A program made the translations under genes and the position numbers. Source: Nonomuraea turcica (lineage in GTDB: Bacteria; Actinomycetota; Actinomycetes; Streptosporangiales; Streptosporangiaceae). Taken from it: a stretch of 64,000 nt of DNA. Below, piece by piece: positions 1-8,071 of this stretch (position 1 is its first letter; each line of letters opens with the position of its first letter). Below the pieces are notes generated by a model that ran no database searches, had not been told where the DNA came from, and was given only the letters and a program-made list of their open reading frames with translations. The stretch spans positions 248,001 to 312,000 of the forward strand of contig NZ_JAUZQF010000006.1 in assembly GCF_030718205.1 (NCBI RefSeq). The letters run 5' to 3'.

Positions 1-723
1 CGGCAGGGCGGGCGCGTCGTACGGGTCGCCGGGGTGGAAGCCCGAGACGACGTCGAGCGCCGCGGCCGTGTCGCGGACTGTCCTGGTGACGAACCCCGGG
101 CACGAGAAGCCGCTCCAGCCCTCCCCCAGGGCCGGCCCCAGGCTCACCCGCCCGCGCGACGGCTTGAGCCCCACCAGCCCGCACAGGGACGCGGGGATGC
201 GGATCGACCCGCCGCCGTCGCTGGCGGTGGCCAGCGCGACCATCCCCGCCGCCACCGCCGCGGCCGAGCCGCCGCTGGACCCGCCGGCCGAGTACGCCGG
301 ATCGTACGGGTTCCGCGTCGGCCCGAACGCCACCGGCTCGGTGGTGATCGTGCTGCCGAACTCGGGCGTGTTCGTCCGCCCGAGCACCACGAACCCGGCC
401 TCGCGCAGCCGCGTGACCCCATAGCCGTCCTCGGCCACCTCGACACCGTCCCGCACCGCGGAGCCCGCGGCGTACGGCTCACCCACCTGCCGCCACCCGA
501 GGTCCTTCAGCAGGATCGGCACGCCCGCGAACGGCCCACCCGCCGGTACGGAGTCGAGCTCGGCCAGCGCACGCTCGAAGCGGCGGTGGACTACGGCGTT
601 GAGCTCGCCGTCGCGGGCCTCGATGGCGGCGATCGCGGCCTCGGCCAGCTCTCGTGGTGACACCTGGCCGTTCTTGATCGCCAGCGCCTGCCCGACCGCG
701 TCCAGCCTCAGTACGTCACGCAT
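1..723 (-). CDS. Amidase signature family hydrolase, N-terminal part (cut by window edge)
   Basis: The frame starts with ATG at 723 and stays open to base 1, giving 241 codons; the C-terminal half lies outside the window. It shows the amidase signature: a lysine near residue 73 in ILLKD, the Gly/Ser-rich motif GGSSGGS near residues 147-153 and the nucleophile-loop motif SDGGGSIRIP near 168-177, which together supply the Ser-Ser-Lys triad of the family. These enzymes hydrolyse carboxamides; the substrate here cannot be read from sequence. Its ATG lies 3 bases after the stop of the F420-type oxidoreductase gene upstream, so the two are almost certainly one operon under the TetR operator at 1715-1734. 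Gln/Asn-tRNA amidotransferase GatA belongs to the same superfamily, but this context does not suggest GatA. Confidence 0.85.
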   Translation of the reverse strand, partial: MRDVLRLDAVGQALAIKNGQVSPRELAEAAIAAIEARDGELNAVVHRRFERALAELDSVPAGGPFAGVPILLKDLGWRQVGEPYAAGSAVRDGVEVAEDGYGVTRLREAGFVVLGRTNTPEFGSTITTEPVAFGPTRNPYDPAYSAGGSSGGSAAAVAAGMVALATASDGGGSIRIPASLCGLVGLKPSRGRVSLGPALGEGWSGFSCPGFVTRTVRDTAAALDVVSGFHPGDPYDAPALP

Positions 724-726
724 CCG

Positions 727-1686
727 CTACTCCTTAGGCGCCAGGTCCCGTACAGCCTGCTCGATGGGAATCTCCCCGCCCGGGATGGGGGCGAGGACGG
801 GGGTGTCGAGCCCGTTGTCCACGTACTGCTGGATCCTGGCCCGGCAGGTGGCCGCGTCGCCGTGCACGATCAGCGCGTCCACCACGTCGTCGGGGATGGC
901 CTTGAGCGCCGCCTGGCGGTCGCCGGCCGCCCACGCCTCGTGCATGGGACGCAGCACCTCGCCCCGGCCCAGCCAGTCGTGGAACGCGGCGTACACGGGG
1001 ACGGTCAGGTAACTGGCCAGCATCCACCTGGCCATTTCGCGCACTTTGTCGGTGTCCTCGCTCACGCACACGAACAGGCGGGCGATCAGCTCGGTGTCCG
1101 GGCCGATCTCGGCGCGTACCCGGCGCACGTCCTCGGGGGAGAGCCAGTTCGTGATCGCGCCGTCGGCCTCCTCGGCGGCCAGATGGAGCATCCGGGGCCG
1201 CAGCGCGGCCAGCACGATCTTCGGCGGGACCTTGGGCGCCCGCTCCAGCTTGAACCCCTTGATCTCGAACGTCTCGTACGCCTCCGAGACCTTCTCTCCG
1301 GCCAGCGCCTTCTTCAGGAAGCGCAACGTGTCGCGGGTACGCGCGTACGGCTTGGTGAACTCGCCGGCGTTCCAGCGCTCGACAATCGCCGGCGAGGACG
1401 CGCCGATGCCCAGCACGAACCGCCCGGGCGCCAGGTCGGCCAGCGTGGCCGCGGACATGGCCAGCAGCCCCGGGCCGCGGGTGGAGACGGGCACGATGGC
1501 GCTGCCCAGCCTGATCCCCGGCGCCCACTGGGCGGCCAGGGCCAGCGGCGTGAACCCGTCGGCCCCATTGACCTCGGCCGACCACGCGTCGGTGTAGCCG
1601 AGCCCCGGCAGCTCCGCGATGAGTTCCTGGGACCTCGGCAGGGAGCGGTCGTAGAAGGGGATCGTCATGCCCCAGTTCTGCGTCAT
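727..1686 (-). CDS. LLM-class F420-dependent oxidoreductase
   Basis: The 319-residue product resembles the luciferase-like monooxygenase fold enzymes that use cofactor F420 in actinobacteria. Visible family features are an N-terminal GMTIPFYDRS strand, a GSAIVPVSTRGPGLLAMSAA segment near residues 80-100 and the FVLGIGASS motif just after it, which lines the cofactor site in this group. F420 use is inferred from family resemblance; an FMN-dependent relative cannot be excluded. ATG at 1686 was taken as the start, with an in-frame ATG at 1668 as alternative. A TetR-type palindrome lies 29-48 bases upstream and the amidase gene follows after 3 bases, suggesting a small inducible catabolic or detoxification operon. 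Confidence 0.8.
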   Translation of the reverse strand: MTQNWGMTIPFYDRSLPRSQELIAELPGLGYTDAWSAEVNGADGFTPLALAAQWAPGIRLGSAIVPVSTRGPGLLAMSAATLADLAPGRFVLGIGASSPAIVERWNAGEFTKPYARTRDTLRFLKKALAGEKVSEAYETFEIKGFKLERAPKVPPKIVLAALRPRMLHLAAEEADGAITNWLSPEDVRRVRAEIGPDTELIARLFVCVSEDTDKVREMARWMLASYLTVPVYAAFHDWLGRGEVLRPMHEAWAAGDRQAALKAIPDDVVDALIVHGDAATCRARIQQYVDNGLDTPVLAPIPGGEIPIEQAVRDLAPKE

Positions 1687-1714
1687 TCACGGCCTCCAGA
1701 TCTTTAAGGCCGAC

Positions 1715-1734
1715 CATACCAACCGCTCGGTATG
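1715..1734. promoter_or_regulatory. Probable TetR operator (palindrome)
   Basis: CATACC and GGTATG form perfect 6-bp arms around an 8-base centre. The site lies between the stop of the TetR gene and the start of the oxidoreductase gene, where a repressor would block transcription of the oxidoreductase-amidase pair. Arms of the ACC/GGT type are common in TetR-family operators. The assignment to the adjacent regulator is inference from position. Confidence 0.6.
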
Positions 1735-1739
1735 TTCCC

Positions 1740-2417
1740 CTAGGCGCGCAACTCGTGGACCGCCGCGATGAAGTCCTTCGTGATGCCCCGCAGCCCGGGC
1801 AGGTGGGACAGCCCGACCAGCCGGTCCACCAGCGGCACCGTGACCTCGATCAGCCGGTACGTGCGTGCGCAGCCCGGCGAGGTGTCGTGCACCCAGAACA
1901 GGACCATGCCCATGAACAGCAGCCAGAGCAGCTCGGGCAGCTCCTCCCGTAGCTCGGCGTTCATGCGGTCACGCGATCCCTCGACGACCTCGCGGTAAAG
2001 GGCGATGGAGGCCTCGCGGGCCGGGGACGACTGCGCGCTGAACGGGCTCAGCGGGTTGGTGGGCTCGGCCGCGTGCTTGAAGAACTTCACGGCGAACTCG
2101 TGGTAGGGCTCGGACACGCGTACCCACTCGCGCAACACGCCGCTCAGCCTGGCCGCGAACAACGTCTCGGTGGCCAGGAACTCCCTGCAGGCCTCCTCGT
2201 GCTCGGCCTGGGCGCGGTCGTAGTACGCCTGGATCAACGCCTCCTTGCTGTCGAAGTAGTAATAGGCGTTGCCCACGGAGACCCCGGCCTCGGCGGCGAT
2301 GGCGCGCATCGTGGTCGCGTCGAAGCCGCGTTCCCTGAACAGTCGCAATGCCGTCTCGACGATGACCTCGCGGGTGCTCTCCGATCCGCGGTTTCGGGTT
2401 TGGGACACGTCCGTCAC
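1740..2417 (-). CDS. TetR/AcrR family transcriptional regulator
   Basis: The 225-residue protein has a TetR N-terminal helix-turn-helix at about residues 17-65, including TREVIVETALRLFRERGFD, TTMRAIAAEAGVSVGNAYYY and the recognition-helix end YYYFDSKEALIQ. The rest is a helical ligand-binding domain of unassigned specificity. The start is GTG at 2417. It is transcribed in the same direction as the oxidoreductase-amidase pair, and a perfect 6-bp-arm palindrome lies directly after its stop in front of the oxidoreductase, which points to local repression. An 8-bp direct repeat (ACGTCCGT) near its own start may or may not be a second site. Confidence 0.9.
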   Translation of the reverse strand: MTDVSQTRNRGSESTREVIVETALRLFRERGFDATTMRAIAAEAGVSVGNAYYYFDSKEALIQAYYDRAQAEHEEACREFLATETLFAARLSGVLREWVRVSEPYHEFAVKFFKHAAEPTNPLSPFSAQSSPAREASIALYREVVEGSRDRMNAELREELPELLWLLFMGMVLFWVHDTSPGCARTYRLIEVTVPLVDRLVGLSHLPGLRGITKDFIAAVHELRA

Positions 2418-2580
2418 TTTACGTCCGTATGAGCCTTCGAGCAGGAAACCTGTTCATCACACTGCCGTCCCAGCATCGCGCCGGTCAGGACCGCGGCGGC
2501 CGTCCGATTTCGCAGGCTTCCTGCTCGTTGGTCATGAAGGCGCACGGTGATCACCGCCACAAGGCAAAGTTGCATCCGCG

Positions 2581-2640
2581 ACAGGAGTTATCTCCTGTGA
2601 ATGGTGGGATTGTCGATTGTGGCGGAAGGGCTATTTCCGC
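2581..2640 (+). promoter_or_regulatory. Two stem-loops in the leader of the M15 peptidase gene
   Basis: ACAGGAG (2581-2587) pairs perfectly with CTCCTGT (2592-2598) across a TTAT loop, and GCGGAA (2622-2627) pairs with TTCCGC (2635-2640). The second hairpin ends directly before the GAAAAGG ribosome-binding sequence at 2641-2647. This arrangement could modulate translation, or the first palindrome could be a protein site. I see no match to a known riboswitch core. Confidence 0.35.
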
Positions 2641-2654
2641 GAAAAGGCATCGAC

Positions 2655-3665
2655 ATGTGGATACGTGGAACAGTGCGCCTCACCGTAGTCGCGCTCCTCG
2701 GCATAGAAACCACCATAATCGCGCTCGCCTCGGCCGCCTCCGCGGCCACCCACCCCGATGGGGGCCCGGCGGTGAGCAGCCCGTACGAGGCCGAGCTTCG
2801 CAACGGGCCGCCGCAGTCCGAGCATCCGGCCGTGATGGCGGCGCTCTCGGACGCGCTCGGCCCGCAGACGGCCTCCAACTGGACGCTCCAGCGCCTCATG
2901 CTGGCCAAGGGACACGTTCAGGATCTCCATGAAGGGCCGCCGGCGTACGACGCCGGCCCGGCCTCGCCCGCGCAGGACATGAGAGGGCCTCAGGAGAGCC
3001 AGGAACGCCTTCCTGCGGCCCAGGAGGGCACTGAGGCGTACGCGCCCCAGGAGGAGACGCAGCCGCGCTCTCCGGCGATTACGGCGGCGCACACGAAGAA
3101 AGCCGCTCAGACGCGGGCGCAGAAGGACGAGCCCCGAAACCGGGCCGCAGGCAAGGGCCGCGCGGCGGCCAAGGCCCGGCAAGGTTCGGTGCGTAACGGT
3201 GTGCTGCGCATTCCGCTGGGCCGCAAGAACCTGCGCATCGACCTGAACCGCGTCATGCCCAGGCAGGCGGCCGTGCGCATGTCCCACACCACCGCCGCCG
3301 GCTGGCTGAAGAGCGCGGGACTGCGGACGACGTCCACCGGCAACTGCACGAGCAAGCACGGGCACAACTGCACGTCGCTCGACGAGGTGCGGACCGGCAC
3401 GATCGTCCAGGCCATCGAGCTGAAGCAGCAGAGCGGCTGCCCCATCATGGTCACGGGCGGCACGGAGGCAGGCCACGCACCGGGCTACTTCAGCCACGGC
3501 AACGGCTACAAGCTGGACATCAGCCGCAACGCCTGCATCGACCGCTACATCACCGCGAACCATGAGAGGGTCGGCACCCGCAGCGACGGCGCCCCGCTCT
3601 ACCGCTCCGCCTCGGGCACGACGTTCGCCAACGAGAGCGACCACTGGGACATCCTCTTCAAGTGA
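2655..3665 (+). CDS. Secreted M15-like peptidoglycan peptidase
   Basis: Starting at the ATG at 2655, preceded by GAAAAGG, the protein is 336 residues long. Residues about 1-30 form a signal peptide ending near ASAASAAT. A long Ala/Gln/Glu/Lys-rich low-complexity linker occupies roughly residues 35-170. The C-terminal 150 residues carry FSHGNGYKLDIS followed by ESDHWDILF, matching the H-x6-D and H-x-D zinc-ligand spacing of M15 (VanY/endolysin-type) D,D- or L,D-peptidases. Four cysteines in the catalytic domain could form disulfides. It probably trims cell-wall peptides outside the membrane. An in-frame ATG at 2601 exists, but it would bury the signal peptide and lacks a good binding site. Confidence 0.75.
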   Translation: MWIRGTVRLTVVALLGIETTIIALASAASAATHPDGGPAVSSPYEAELRNGPPQSEHPAVMAALSDALGPQTASNWTLQRLMLAKGHVQDLHEGPPAYDAGPASPAQDMRGPQESQERLPAAQEGTEAYAPQEETQPRSPAITAAHTKKAAQTRAQKDEPRNRAAGKGRAAAKARQGSVRNGVLRIPLGRKNLRIDLNRVMPRQAAVRMSHTTAAGWLKSAGLRTTSTGNCTSKHGHNCTSLDEVRTGTIVQAIELKQQSGCPIMVTGGTEAGHAPGYFSHGNGYKLDISRNACIDRYITANHERVGTRSDGAPLYRSASGTTFANESDHWDILFK

Positions 3666-3723
3666 CGGACGTCTTCATGTGACAAACAGCTGTGGTGACG
3701 CCTTTGGTGACGCCTGGTGGTAC

Positions 3724-3771
3724 GGGCGCCGTCAAAAAGAACGTGGACGCCGCACGAAACGCACGGCGCCC
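3724..3771. terminator. Candidate bidirectional hairpin between convergent genes
   Basis: GGGCGCCGT at 3724-3732 is the exact reverse complement of ACGGCGCCC at 3763-3771, separated by 30 bases. It lies between the 3' ends of the M15 peptidase and asd. No U-run follows on either side and the loop is long, so this is a weak terminator candidate. Confidence 0.35.
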
Positions 3772-3787
3772 ACCACCACCTGGGGTT

Positions 3788-4846
3788 TTACAGCTCGGTC
3801 GCGACCAGCTCGGCGATCTCCGCCGCGTTGAGCGCCGCGCCCTTGCGCAGGTTGTCACCGCACACGAACAGGTCGAGCGTGTTGGGGAAGTCGATCGCCT
3901 GGCGAATCCGTCCCACATAGGTCGGATCGGTGCCCACCACGTCGAGAGGCGTGGGGTAAACACCGTTCGCCGGGTCGTCCATGAGGACCACCGTCGGCGC
4001 CGCCTCGAGAACCCGATGGGCGTCCGCGACCGTGATCTCGCGCTCGAAACGAGCGTGCACGGCCAGCGAGTGCGTCGTCACCACCGGCACGCGTACGCAG
4101 GTCGCGGAGACCTTCAGGTCGGGGATGCCGAGGATCTTGCGTGACTCGTTGCGGAGCTTGAGCTCCTCGGACGCCCAGCCGTCCTCCTTGAGCGAGCCGG
4201 CCCACGGCACCACGTTGAAGGCGATCGGCGCGGGGAACGGCGAGTCCGCAGGCAGCTTGTTGGCCAGCACCTTGCGGACGTCGCCGGCCGCCTGACCGAC
4301 CGTGCGGTCGCCCGCCAGCGCCTCGACCTCGTCGTAGAGGCGGGCCGAGCCGGCCACGCCGGCGCCCGACACCGCCTGGTAGGACGCCACGACCAGCTCC
4401 GTGAGCGTGAACTCGGCGTGCAGCGCGCCCATGGCCGCCATCATCGACAGCGTCGTGCAGTTGGGCGTGGAGACGATGTTGCGTGGGCGGTTGCGCGCGT
4501 CGAGCGGGTTGACCTCGGGCACCACCAGCGGGACGTCCGGGTCCATCCGGAACGTGCCGGACTTGTCGATCGCGATCGCGCCACGCTCGGCCGCGATCGG
4601 CACCCACACGGCCGACACCTCGTCCGGCACGTCGAAGATGGCGATGTCGATGCCGTCGAACACCTCGGGCGCCAGCGCCTGCACGACGACGTCCTCGCCG
4701 CGCACCCGCAGCACCTTGCCCGCCGAGCGGGGCGAGGCGACGAGGCGGATCTCGCCCCAGATGTCCTCACGCGTCGAGACGATGTCCCGCATGACGGTGC
4801 CCACGGCACCGGTGGCGCCGATCAGAGCCAGATTAGGCCTAGTCAT
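3788..4846 (-). CDS. asd: Aspartate-semialdehyde dehydrogenase
   Basis: The 352-residue enzyme reduces aspartyl-4-phosphate to aspartate semialdehyde with NADPH, the second step toward lysine, diaminopimelate, threonine and methionine. The N-terminal nucleotide-binding motif reads ALIGATGAVG (about residues 7-16), and the catalytic cysteine sits in STPNCTT near residue 130. The C-terminal motif CGDNLRKGAA is typical. Start ATG 4846-4844 overlaps the TGA stop of lysC (ATGA), so translation is coupled and the stoichiometry of the two pathway enzymes is probably linked. The open frame continues upstream inside lysC, but the residues there look like a shadow frame, not part of the protein. Confidence 0.96.
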   Translation of the reverse strand: MTRPNLALIGATGAVGTVMRDIVSTREDIWGEIRLVASPRSAGKVLRVRGEDVVVQALAPEVFDGIDIAIFDVPDEVSAVWVPIAAERGAIAIDKSGTFRMDPDVPLVVPEVNPLDARNRPRNIVSTPNCTTLSMMAAMGALHAEFTLTELVVASYQAVSGAGVAGSARLYDEVEALAGDRTVGQAAGDVRKVLANKLPADSPFPAPIAFNVVPWAGSLKEDGWASEELKLRNESRKILGIPDLKVSATCVRVPVVTTHSLAVHARFEREITVADAHRVLEAAPTVVLMDDPANGVYPTPLDVVGTDPTYVGRIRQAIDFPNTLDLFVCGDNLRKGAALNAAEIAELVATEL

Positions 4847-5364
4847 CGTCCAGTCCCTCCATACACCACGGCTTCGACCTGGTCGGCGTCGAGATCGAAG
4901 GCGCGGTGCGCGGCCGCCACGGCCGCGTCGATCGCGTCCTGCTCGACGATCACAGAGATGCGGATCTCCGAAGTGGAGATCATCTCGATGTTGACCCCCG
5001 CGTCGGCGAGGGCCGCGAAGAACGTCGCCGTGACGCCGGGGTGCGAGCGCATGCCCGCGCCGATCAGCGACACCTTCCCGATCTGGTCGTCGAAGAGCAG
5101 CGACTCGTAACCGATCTGGGTCTGGATCTTCTTCAGCGCCGCCAGGGCCGTCTGCGCGTCGGCCGTGGGCAGCGTGAAGGAGATGTCCGTGCGGCCGGTG
5201 GCCGCGGCCGAGACGTTCTGCACGATCATGTCGATGTTGATCTCGGCGTCGGCCAGCGTTTTGAAGATCGAGGCAGCCTCGCCGACCTTGTCGGGGACCC
5301 CGACAACAGTGATCTTGGCCTCGCTCCGGTCGTGTGCGACGCCGGAGATGATCGGCTGCTCCAT
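4843..5364 (-). CDS. lysC: Probable beta subunit of aspartate kinase from an internal start
   Basis: An in-frame ATG at 5364 (codon 255 of lysC) begins MEQPIISGVAHDRSEAKITV, preceded at proper spacing by GAAGGA on the message. The product would be the two ACT domains only, 173 residues. This matches the place where the beta subunit begins in the alpha2-beta2 aspartokinases known in other Gram-positive bacteria. Use of this start is inferred from the site and the family, not shown. Confidence 0.6.
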   Translation of the reverse strand: MEQPIISGVAHDRSEAKITVVGVPDKVGEAASIFKTLADAEINIDMIVQNVSAAATGRTDISFTLPTADAQTALAALKKIQTQIGYESLLFDDQIGKVSLIGAGMRSHPGVTATFFAALADAGVNIEMISTSEIRISVIVEQDAIDAAVAAAHRAFDLDADQVEAVVYGGTGR

Positions 5365-6126
5365 CTCGGTTCCTTCGGTGTCTTCGGTGTATGGGTCGGA
5401 GACGACCCAGGTGCCTTCCTTGGTGCTGAACGAGCTGCGCACGTGAATCGGCAGGTCGAACCTGCGCGCGTACTCGACACAGCGGAGATGCAGGATCTTG
5501 GCGCCGCAGGCGGCCATCTCCATCATCTCGTCGTAGGAGATCCTGGGGATCTTGCGGGCCGGCGGCACGATGCGCGGGTCGGCGGTGAAGATGCCGTCCA
5601 CGTCGGTGTAGATCTCGCACACGTCGGCCTCGAGGGCCGCCGCCAGCGCCACCGCCGTGGTGTCGGAGCCGCCGCGGCCCAGGGTGGTGATGTCCTTGGT
5701 GTCCTGCGAGACACCCTGGAAGCCGGCCACGATCGCGATGTGGCCCTGGTCGATCGCCTCCCGGATCCGGCTGGGCGTCACGTCGATGATGCGCGCCTTG
5801 CCGTGCGTGGAGTCGGTGATCACACCGGCCTGCGAGCCGGTGAACGAGCGGGCCTCATGGCCGAGGTTGGCGATCGCCATCGCCAGCAGGGCCATCGAGA
5901 TGCGCTCGCCCGAGGTCAGCAGCATGTCGAGCTCGCGTGCGGGCGGCAGCGGCGACACCTGCTCGGCCAGGTCCAGTAGCTCGTCCGTCGTGTCGCCCAT
6001 GGCGGAGACGATCACGACCACGTCGTTGCCGGCTTTTTTCGTCGCGACGATCCGCTGCGCGACCCGCTTGATGCAGGACGCGTCGGCGACGGACGAACCA
6101 CCGTACTTTTGCACAACGAGCGCCAC
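4843..6126 (-). CDS. lysC: Aspartate kinase
   Basis: The 427-residue aspartokinase phosphorylates L-aspartate, the committed step of the aspartate-family pathway. It has the N-terminal VVQKYGGSSV motif, kinase-core segments such as FQGVSQDTKDITTLGRGGSD and EIYTDVDGIFTADPR, and two C-terminal ACT domains (about residues 265-425) that bind lysine/threonine for feedback inhibition. Translation starts at GTG 6126 after GGGAGA. The gene overlaps asd by 4 bases. An internal ATG at codon 255 with its own ribosome-binding site would yield a separate regulatory subunit, as known for LysC of Corynebacterium glutamicum and Bacillus. No riboswitch is visible in the 87 bases between this gene and the DUF5063 gene. 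Confidence 0.96.
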   Translation of the reverse strand: MALVVQKYGGSSVADASCIKRVAQRIVATKKAGNDVVVIVSAMGDTTDELLDLAEQVSPLPPARELDMLLTSGERISMALLAMAIANLGHEARSFTGSQAGVITDSTHGKARIIDVTPSRIREAIDQGHIAIVAGFQGVSQDTKDITTLGRGGSDTTAVALAAALEADVCEIYTDVDGIFTADPRIVPPARKIPRISYDEMMEMAACGAKILHLRCVEYARRFDLPIHVRSSFSTKEGTWVVSDPYTEDTEGTEMEQPIISGVAHDRSEAKITVVGVPDKVGEAASIFKTLADAEINIDMIVQNVSAAATGRTDISFTLPTADAQTALAALKKIQTQIGYESLLFDDQIGKVSLIGAGMRSHPGVTATFFAALADAGVNIEMISTSEIRISVIVEQDAIDAAVAAAHRAFDLDADQVEAVVYGGTGR

Positions 6127-6213
6127 GAGAGTCTCCCGGTCTGGACTGTGAGCTGCCAGTCTACTGGGGCCCTCTCATGCGCCTGATGGCTCATACCACC
6201 ATGTGGACGATCA

Positions 6214-6744
6214 TCAGACCGTGGTGGCTTCCTCCGCCACGTCGAGGCGCGAGTGCGCGGCAAGCGCCTGCAGCGCGCGCATCGCGGCGCCCGCGTGGTT
6301 GCCCCAGGTGTTGAAGTAGGAGTATTGCCACCACCACAGCGCCTCGTGGGGACGGCCGGCATGATAGTGGCGCAGGCCGTGGATGAGGTCGGCGGCGACC
6401 GCGGTCAGATCGTCGGACAGCCGGTACGGCGTGACGCCGGTGTCCTTGTACGGGTCGAACACCTCGGCGTAGTCGTCGACGGGCCCGAGCCGCTCGGCCA
6501 GTGCGGTGCGCACGCCGTCGATGTCGGGATCATCGCTCATCGCCGGCTCGTAGTTGCCGGCGAGGATCACGTCCCTGTTCGCGCCGAGCTTGGCGCCGGC
6601 CAGGCTCACCTGCGCGACCTCCACCAGCAGCAACGACCAGATGGCGTCGCCGCCCTCGCCGCCGGCGACCCTGGTCAGGCCGTCCACGTAGTCCTGCGCG
6701 TGCACGGAGATCTCTTCCGCCAGCGCGCTCCACTGGTCAGACAT
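6214..6744 (-). CDS. DUF5063 domain protein of unknown function
   Basis: The 176-residue acidic, mostly helical protein has no recognisable catalytic motif. A conserved aromatic cluster, ALWWWQYSYFNTWGNHAG, lies near residues 134-151. It looks like the DUF5063 family that follows recR in many actinomycetes. I chose the ATG at 6744, which overlaps the end of recR by 8 bases, rather than the upstream ATG at 6771, because the short start gives the usual N-terminus. Position between recR and lysC suggests co-transcription with ybaB-recR; a repair role is only a guess from context. Confidence 0.75.
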   Translation of the reverse strand: MSDQWSALAEEISVHAQDYVDGLTRVAGGEGGDAIWSLLLVEVAQVSLAGAKLGANRDVILAGNYEPAMSDDPDIDGVRTALAERLGPVDDYAEVFDPYKDTGVTPYRLSDDLTAVAADLIHGLRHYHAGRPHEALWWWQYSYFNTWGNHAGAAMRALQALAAHSRLDVAEEATTV

Positions 6745-7336
6745 CCAGCAGCCTCCGTCCTTCGAACGCACGGCCCAAGGTCACCTCGTCAGCGTATTCG
6801 AGGTCACCGCCAACAGGGAGACCGCTGGCCAATCGTGTCACTTTGATGCCCATCGGCTTGACCAGACGGGCGAGGTAGGTAGCCGTCGCCTCACCCTCGA
6901 GATTGGGGTCCGTGGCGAGGATGAGCTCGGTGACCCGGCCGTCGGCCAGGCGCGTCATGAGCTCGCGAATGCGCAGGTCGTCGGGGCCGATGCCGTCGAT
7001 CGGGCTGATCGCGCCGCCGAGCACGTGGTAGGTGCCGCGGAACTCGCGGGTCTTCTCGACCGCCACGACGTCCTTCGGCTCCTCGACCACGCAGATCACA
7101 TGCATGTCGCGGCGGGTGTCGCGGCAGATGCGGCACTCCTCCTCGGAGGCCACGTTCCCGCACACCCGGCAGAAGCGGACCTTCTCCTTGACCTCGAGCA
7201 ACGCGTGGGCCAGCCGTTTGACGTCGGCCGGATCGGCCGCCAGCAAGTGGAACGCGATCCGCTGCGCGCTCTTGGGACCGACGCCGGGCAGCAGCCCCAG
7301 CTCGTCGATCAGATTCTGGACGACCCCCTCGTACAT
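6737..7336 (-). CDS. recR: Recombination mediator protein RecR
   Basis: The 199-residue protein acts with RecF/RecO in loading RecA at single-strand gaps. It shows the N-terminal helix-hairpin-helix region (IDELGLLPGVGPKSAQRIAF), a four-cysteine zinc finger (CRVCGNV...ECRIC, about residues 57-72), a Toprim segment with ATDPNLEGEATA (near 138-149), and the C-terminal LASGLPVGGDLEYADEVTL. Length is normal for the family. ATG 7336 lies 2 bases after the stop of ybaB, a conserved pairing. The open frame extends upstream, but those residues overlap ybaB and are not part of RecR. Confidence 0.97.
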   Translation of the reverse strand: MYEGVVQNLIDELGLLPGVGPKSAQRIAFHLLAADPADVKRLAHALLEVKEKVRFCRVCGNVASEEECRICRDTRRDMHVICVVEEPKDVVAVEKTREFRGTYHVLGGAISPIDGIGPDDLRIRELMTRLADGRVTELILATDPNLEGEATATYLARLVKPMGIKVTRLASGLPVGGDLEYADEVTLGRAFEGRRLLDV

Positions 7337-7338
7337 GC

Positions 7339-7689
7339 CTAAAACCCTGGCAACTGTCCGAGGCCGCCGCCACCCAGCCCCTGAGCGAGCGGGCCGAGTT
7401 TCTCCTGCTGCAGGTCGGCGGCCGCGCGTACGGCGTCGCGGACGGCCGCGATCACTAGGTCGGCGATCGTGTCGGCGGTGTCCTGCGGGTCGCCGGCGTC
7501 GATCACACTCGGGTCGATCTTGAGCTCGAGCAGCTCGCCAGAGCCGTTGACGACGGCCGTGACCAGGCCACCGCCTGATGAGCCCTCGATCTGCGCGTCG
7601 TTGAGCTCCTGCTGGGCGCTCACAAGCTGCTGCTGCATGAGCTGTGCCTGCTCCAGCAGCTGCTGCAGGTTGACATCCCCTGGGTTCAC
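7339..7689 (-). CDS. YbaB/EbfC family nucleoid-associated protein
   Basis: The 116-residue protein has the YbaB fold pattern: a glutamine-rich N-terminal helix (LQQLLEQAQLMQQQLVSAQ), a central GGLVTAVVNGSGELLELKID sheet and a C-terminal helix followed by a glycine-rich tail. Members bind DNA as dimers and are usually encoded next to recR and dnaX. The start is the GTG at 7689, preceded by GAGGAG with 9-base spacing; the frame is open further upstream but with no family resemblance. It heads the ybaB-recR-DUF5063 operon. Confidence 0.92.
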   Translation of the reverse strand: MNPGDVNLQQLLEQAQLMQQQLVSAQQELNDAQIEGSSGGGLVTAVVNGSGELLELKIDPSVIDAGDPQDTADTIADLVIAAVRDAVRAAADLQQEKLGPLAQGLGGGGLGQLPGF

Positions 7690-8071
7690 CGTCGTGCGCT
7701 CCTCGTGGCTCCGCGTTCTTGACTGCCACGAGCCTACGGTGTTTGGGCCGCGACATGCACCGGGGGCGTCCCCATGTTTCGTCACCGGCCGTCGTCCGGC
7801 ACCGGCATTGATGCCTGATGCGCCACGTGAGACTGATGTTCCTTGTCCTGGTGTTGTGTTCTGGCCGGATCCCGGCCCCCCCTCCAGTGTCCGAGACCCG
7901 GCCATCACGCCGACGGAGCGGCCGCACCACGCCGACGCGTCGGGAAGCACGTTAGCCGGGGCAACGTTGCACACAGGTTGCGATCGTTCAACCACCCTCC
8001 GCAATCACTAGAACCAGTTGCAAAGATTGCCAGTAAGGCGGATGCTACTAATTGACTACCTGGAGTGACCA
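7690..8071. other. Intergenic control region between ybaB and the GAF regulator
   Basis: This 382-base stretch separates divergent genes. Its right half is relatively AT-rich and holds several symmetrical elements: the perfect palindrome GCAACGTTGC (7961-7970), GGTTG/CAACC arms (7976-7980 and 7989-7993) and GCAATC/GATTGC arms (8001-8006 and 8025-8030). These lie within 110 bases of the regulator start and are likely protein-binding sites. I see no gene in the left half. Confidence 0.5.

Noticed and set aside
2407..2428. Direct repeat ACGTCCGT at the tetR start as an autoregulatory site
   Set aside because: It overlaps the start codon and lacks inverted symmetry; the palindrome at 1715-1734 is a much better TetR site.
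3788..5620. 610-codon version of asd starting inside lysC
   Set aside because: The extra N-terminal residues are lysC sequence in another frame; the ATGA start at 4846 gives the standard protein.
6127..6213. Lysine riboswitch before lysC
   Set aside because: The 87-base gap is too short for a lysine aptamer and shows none of its conserved helices.
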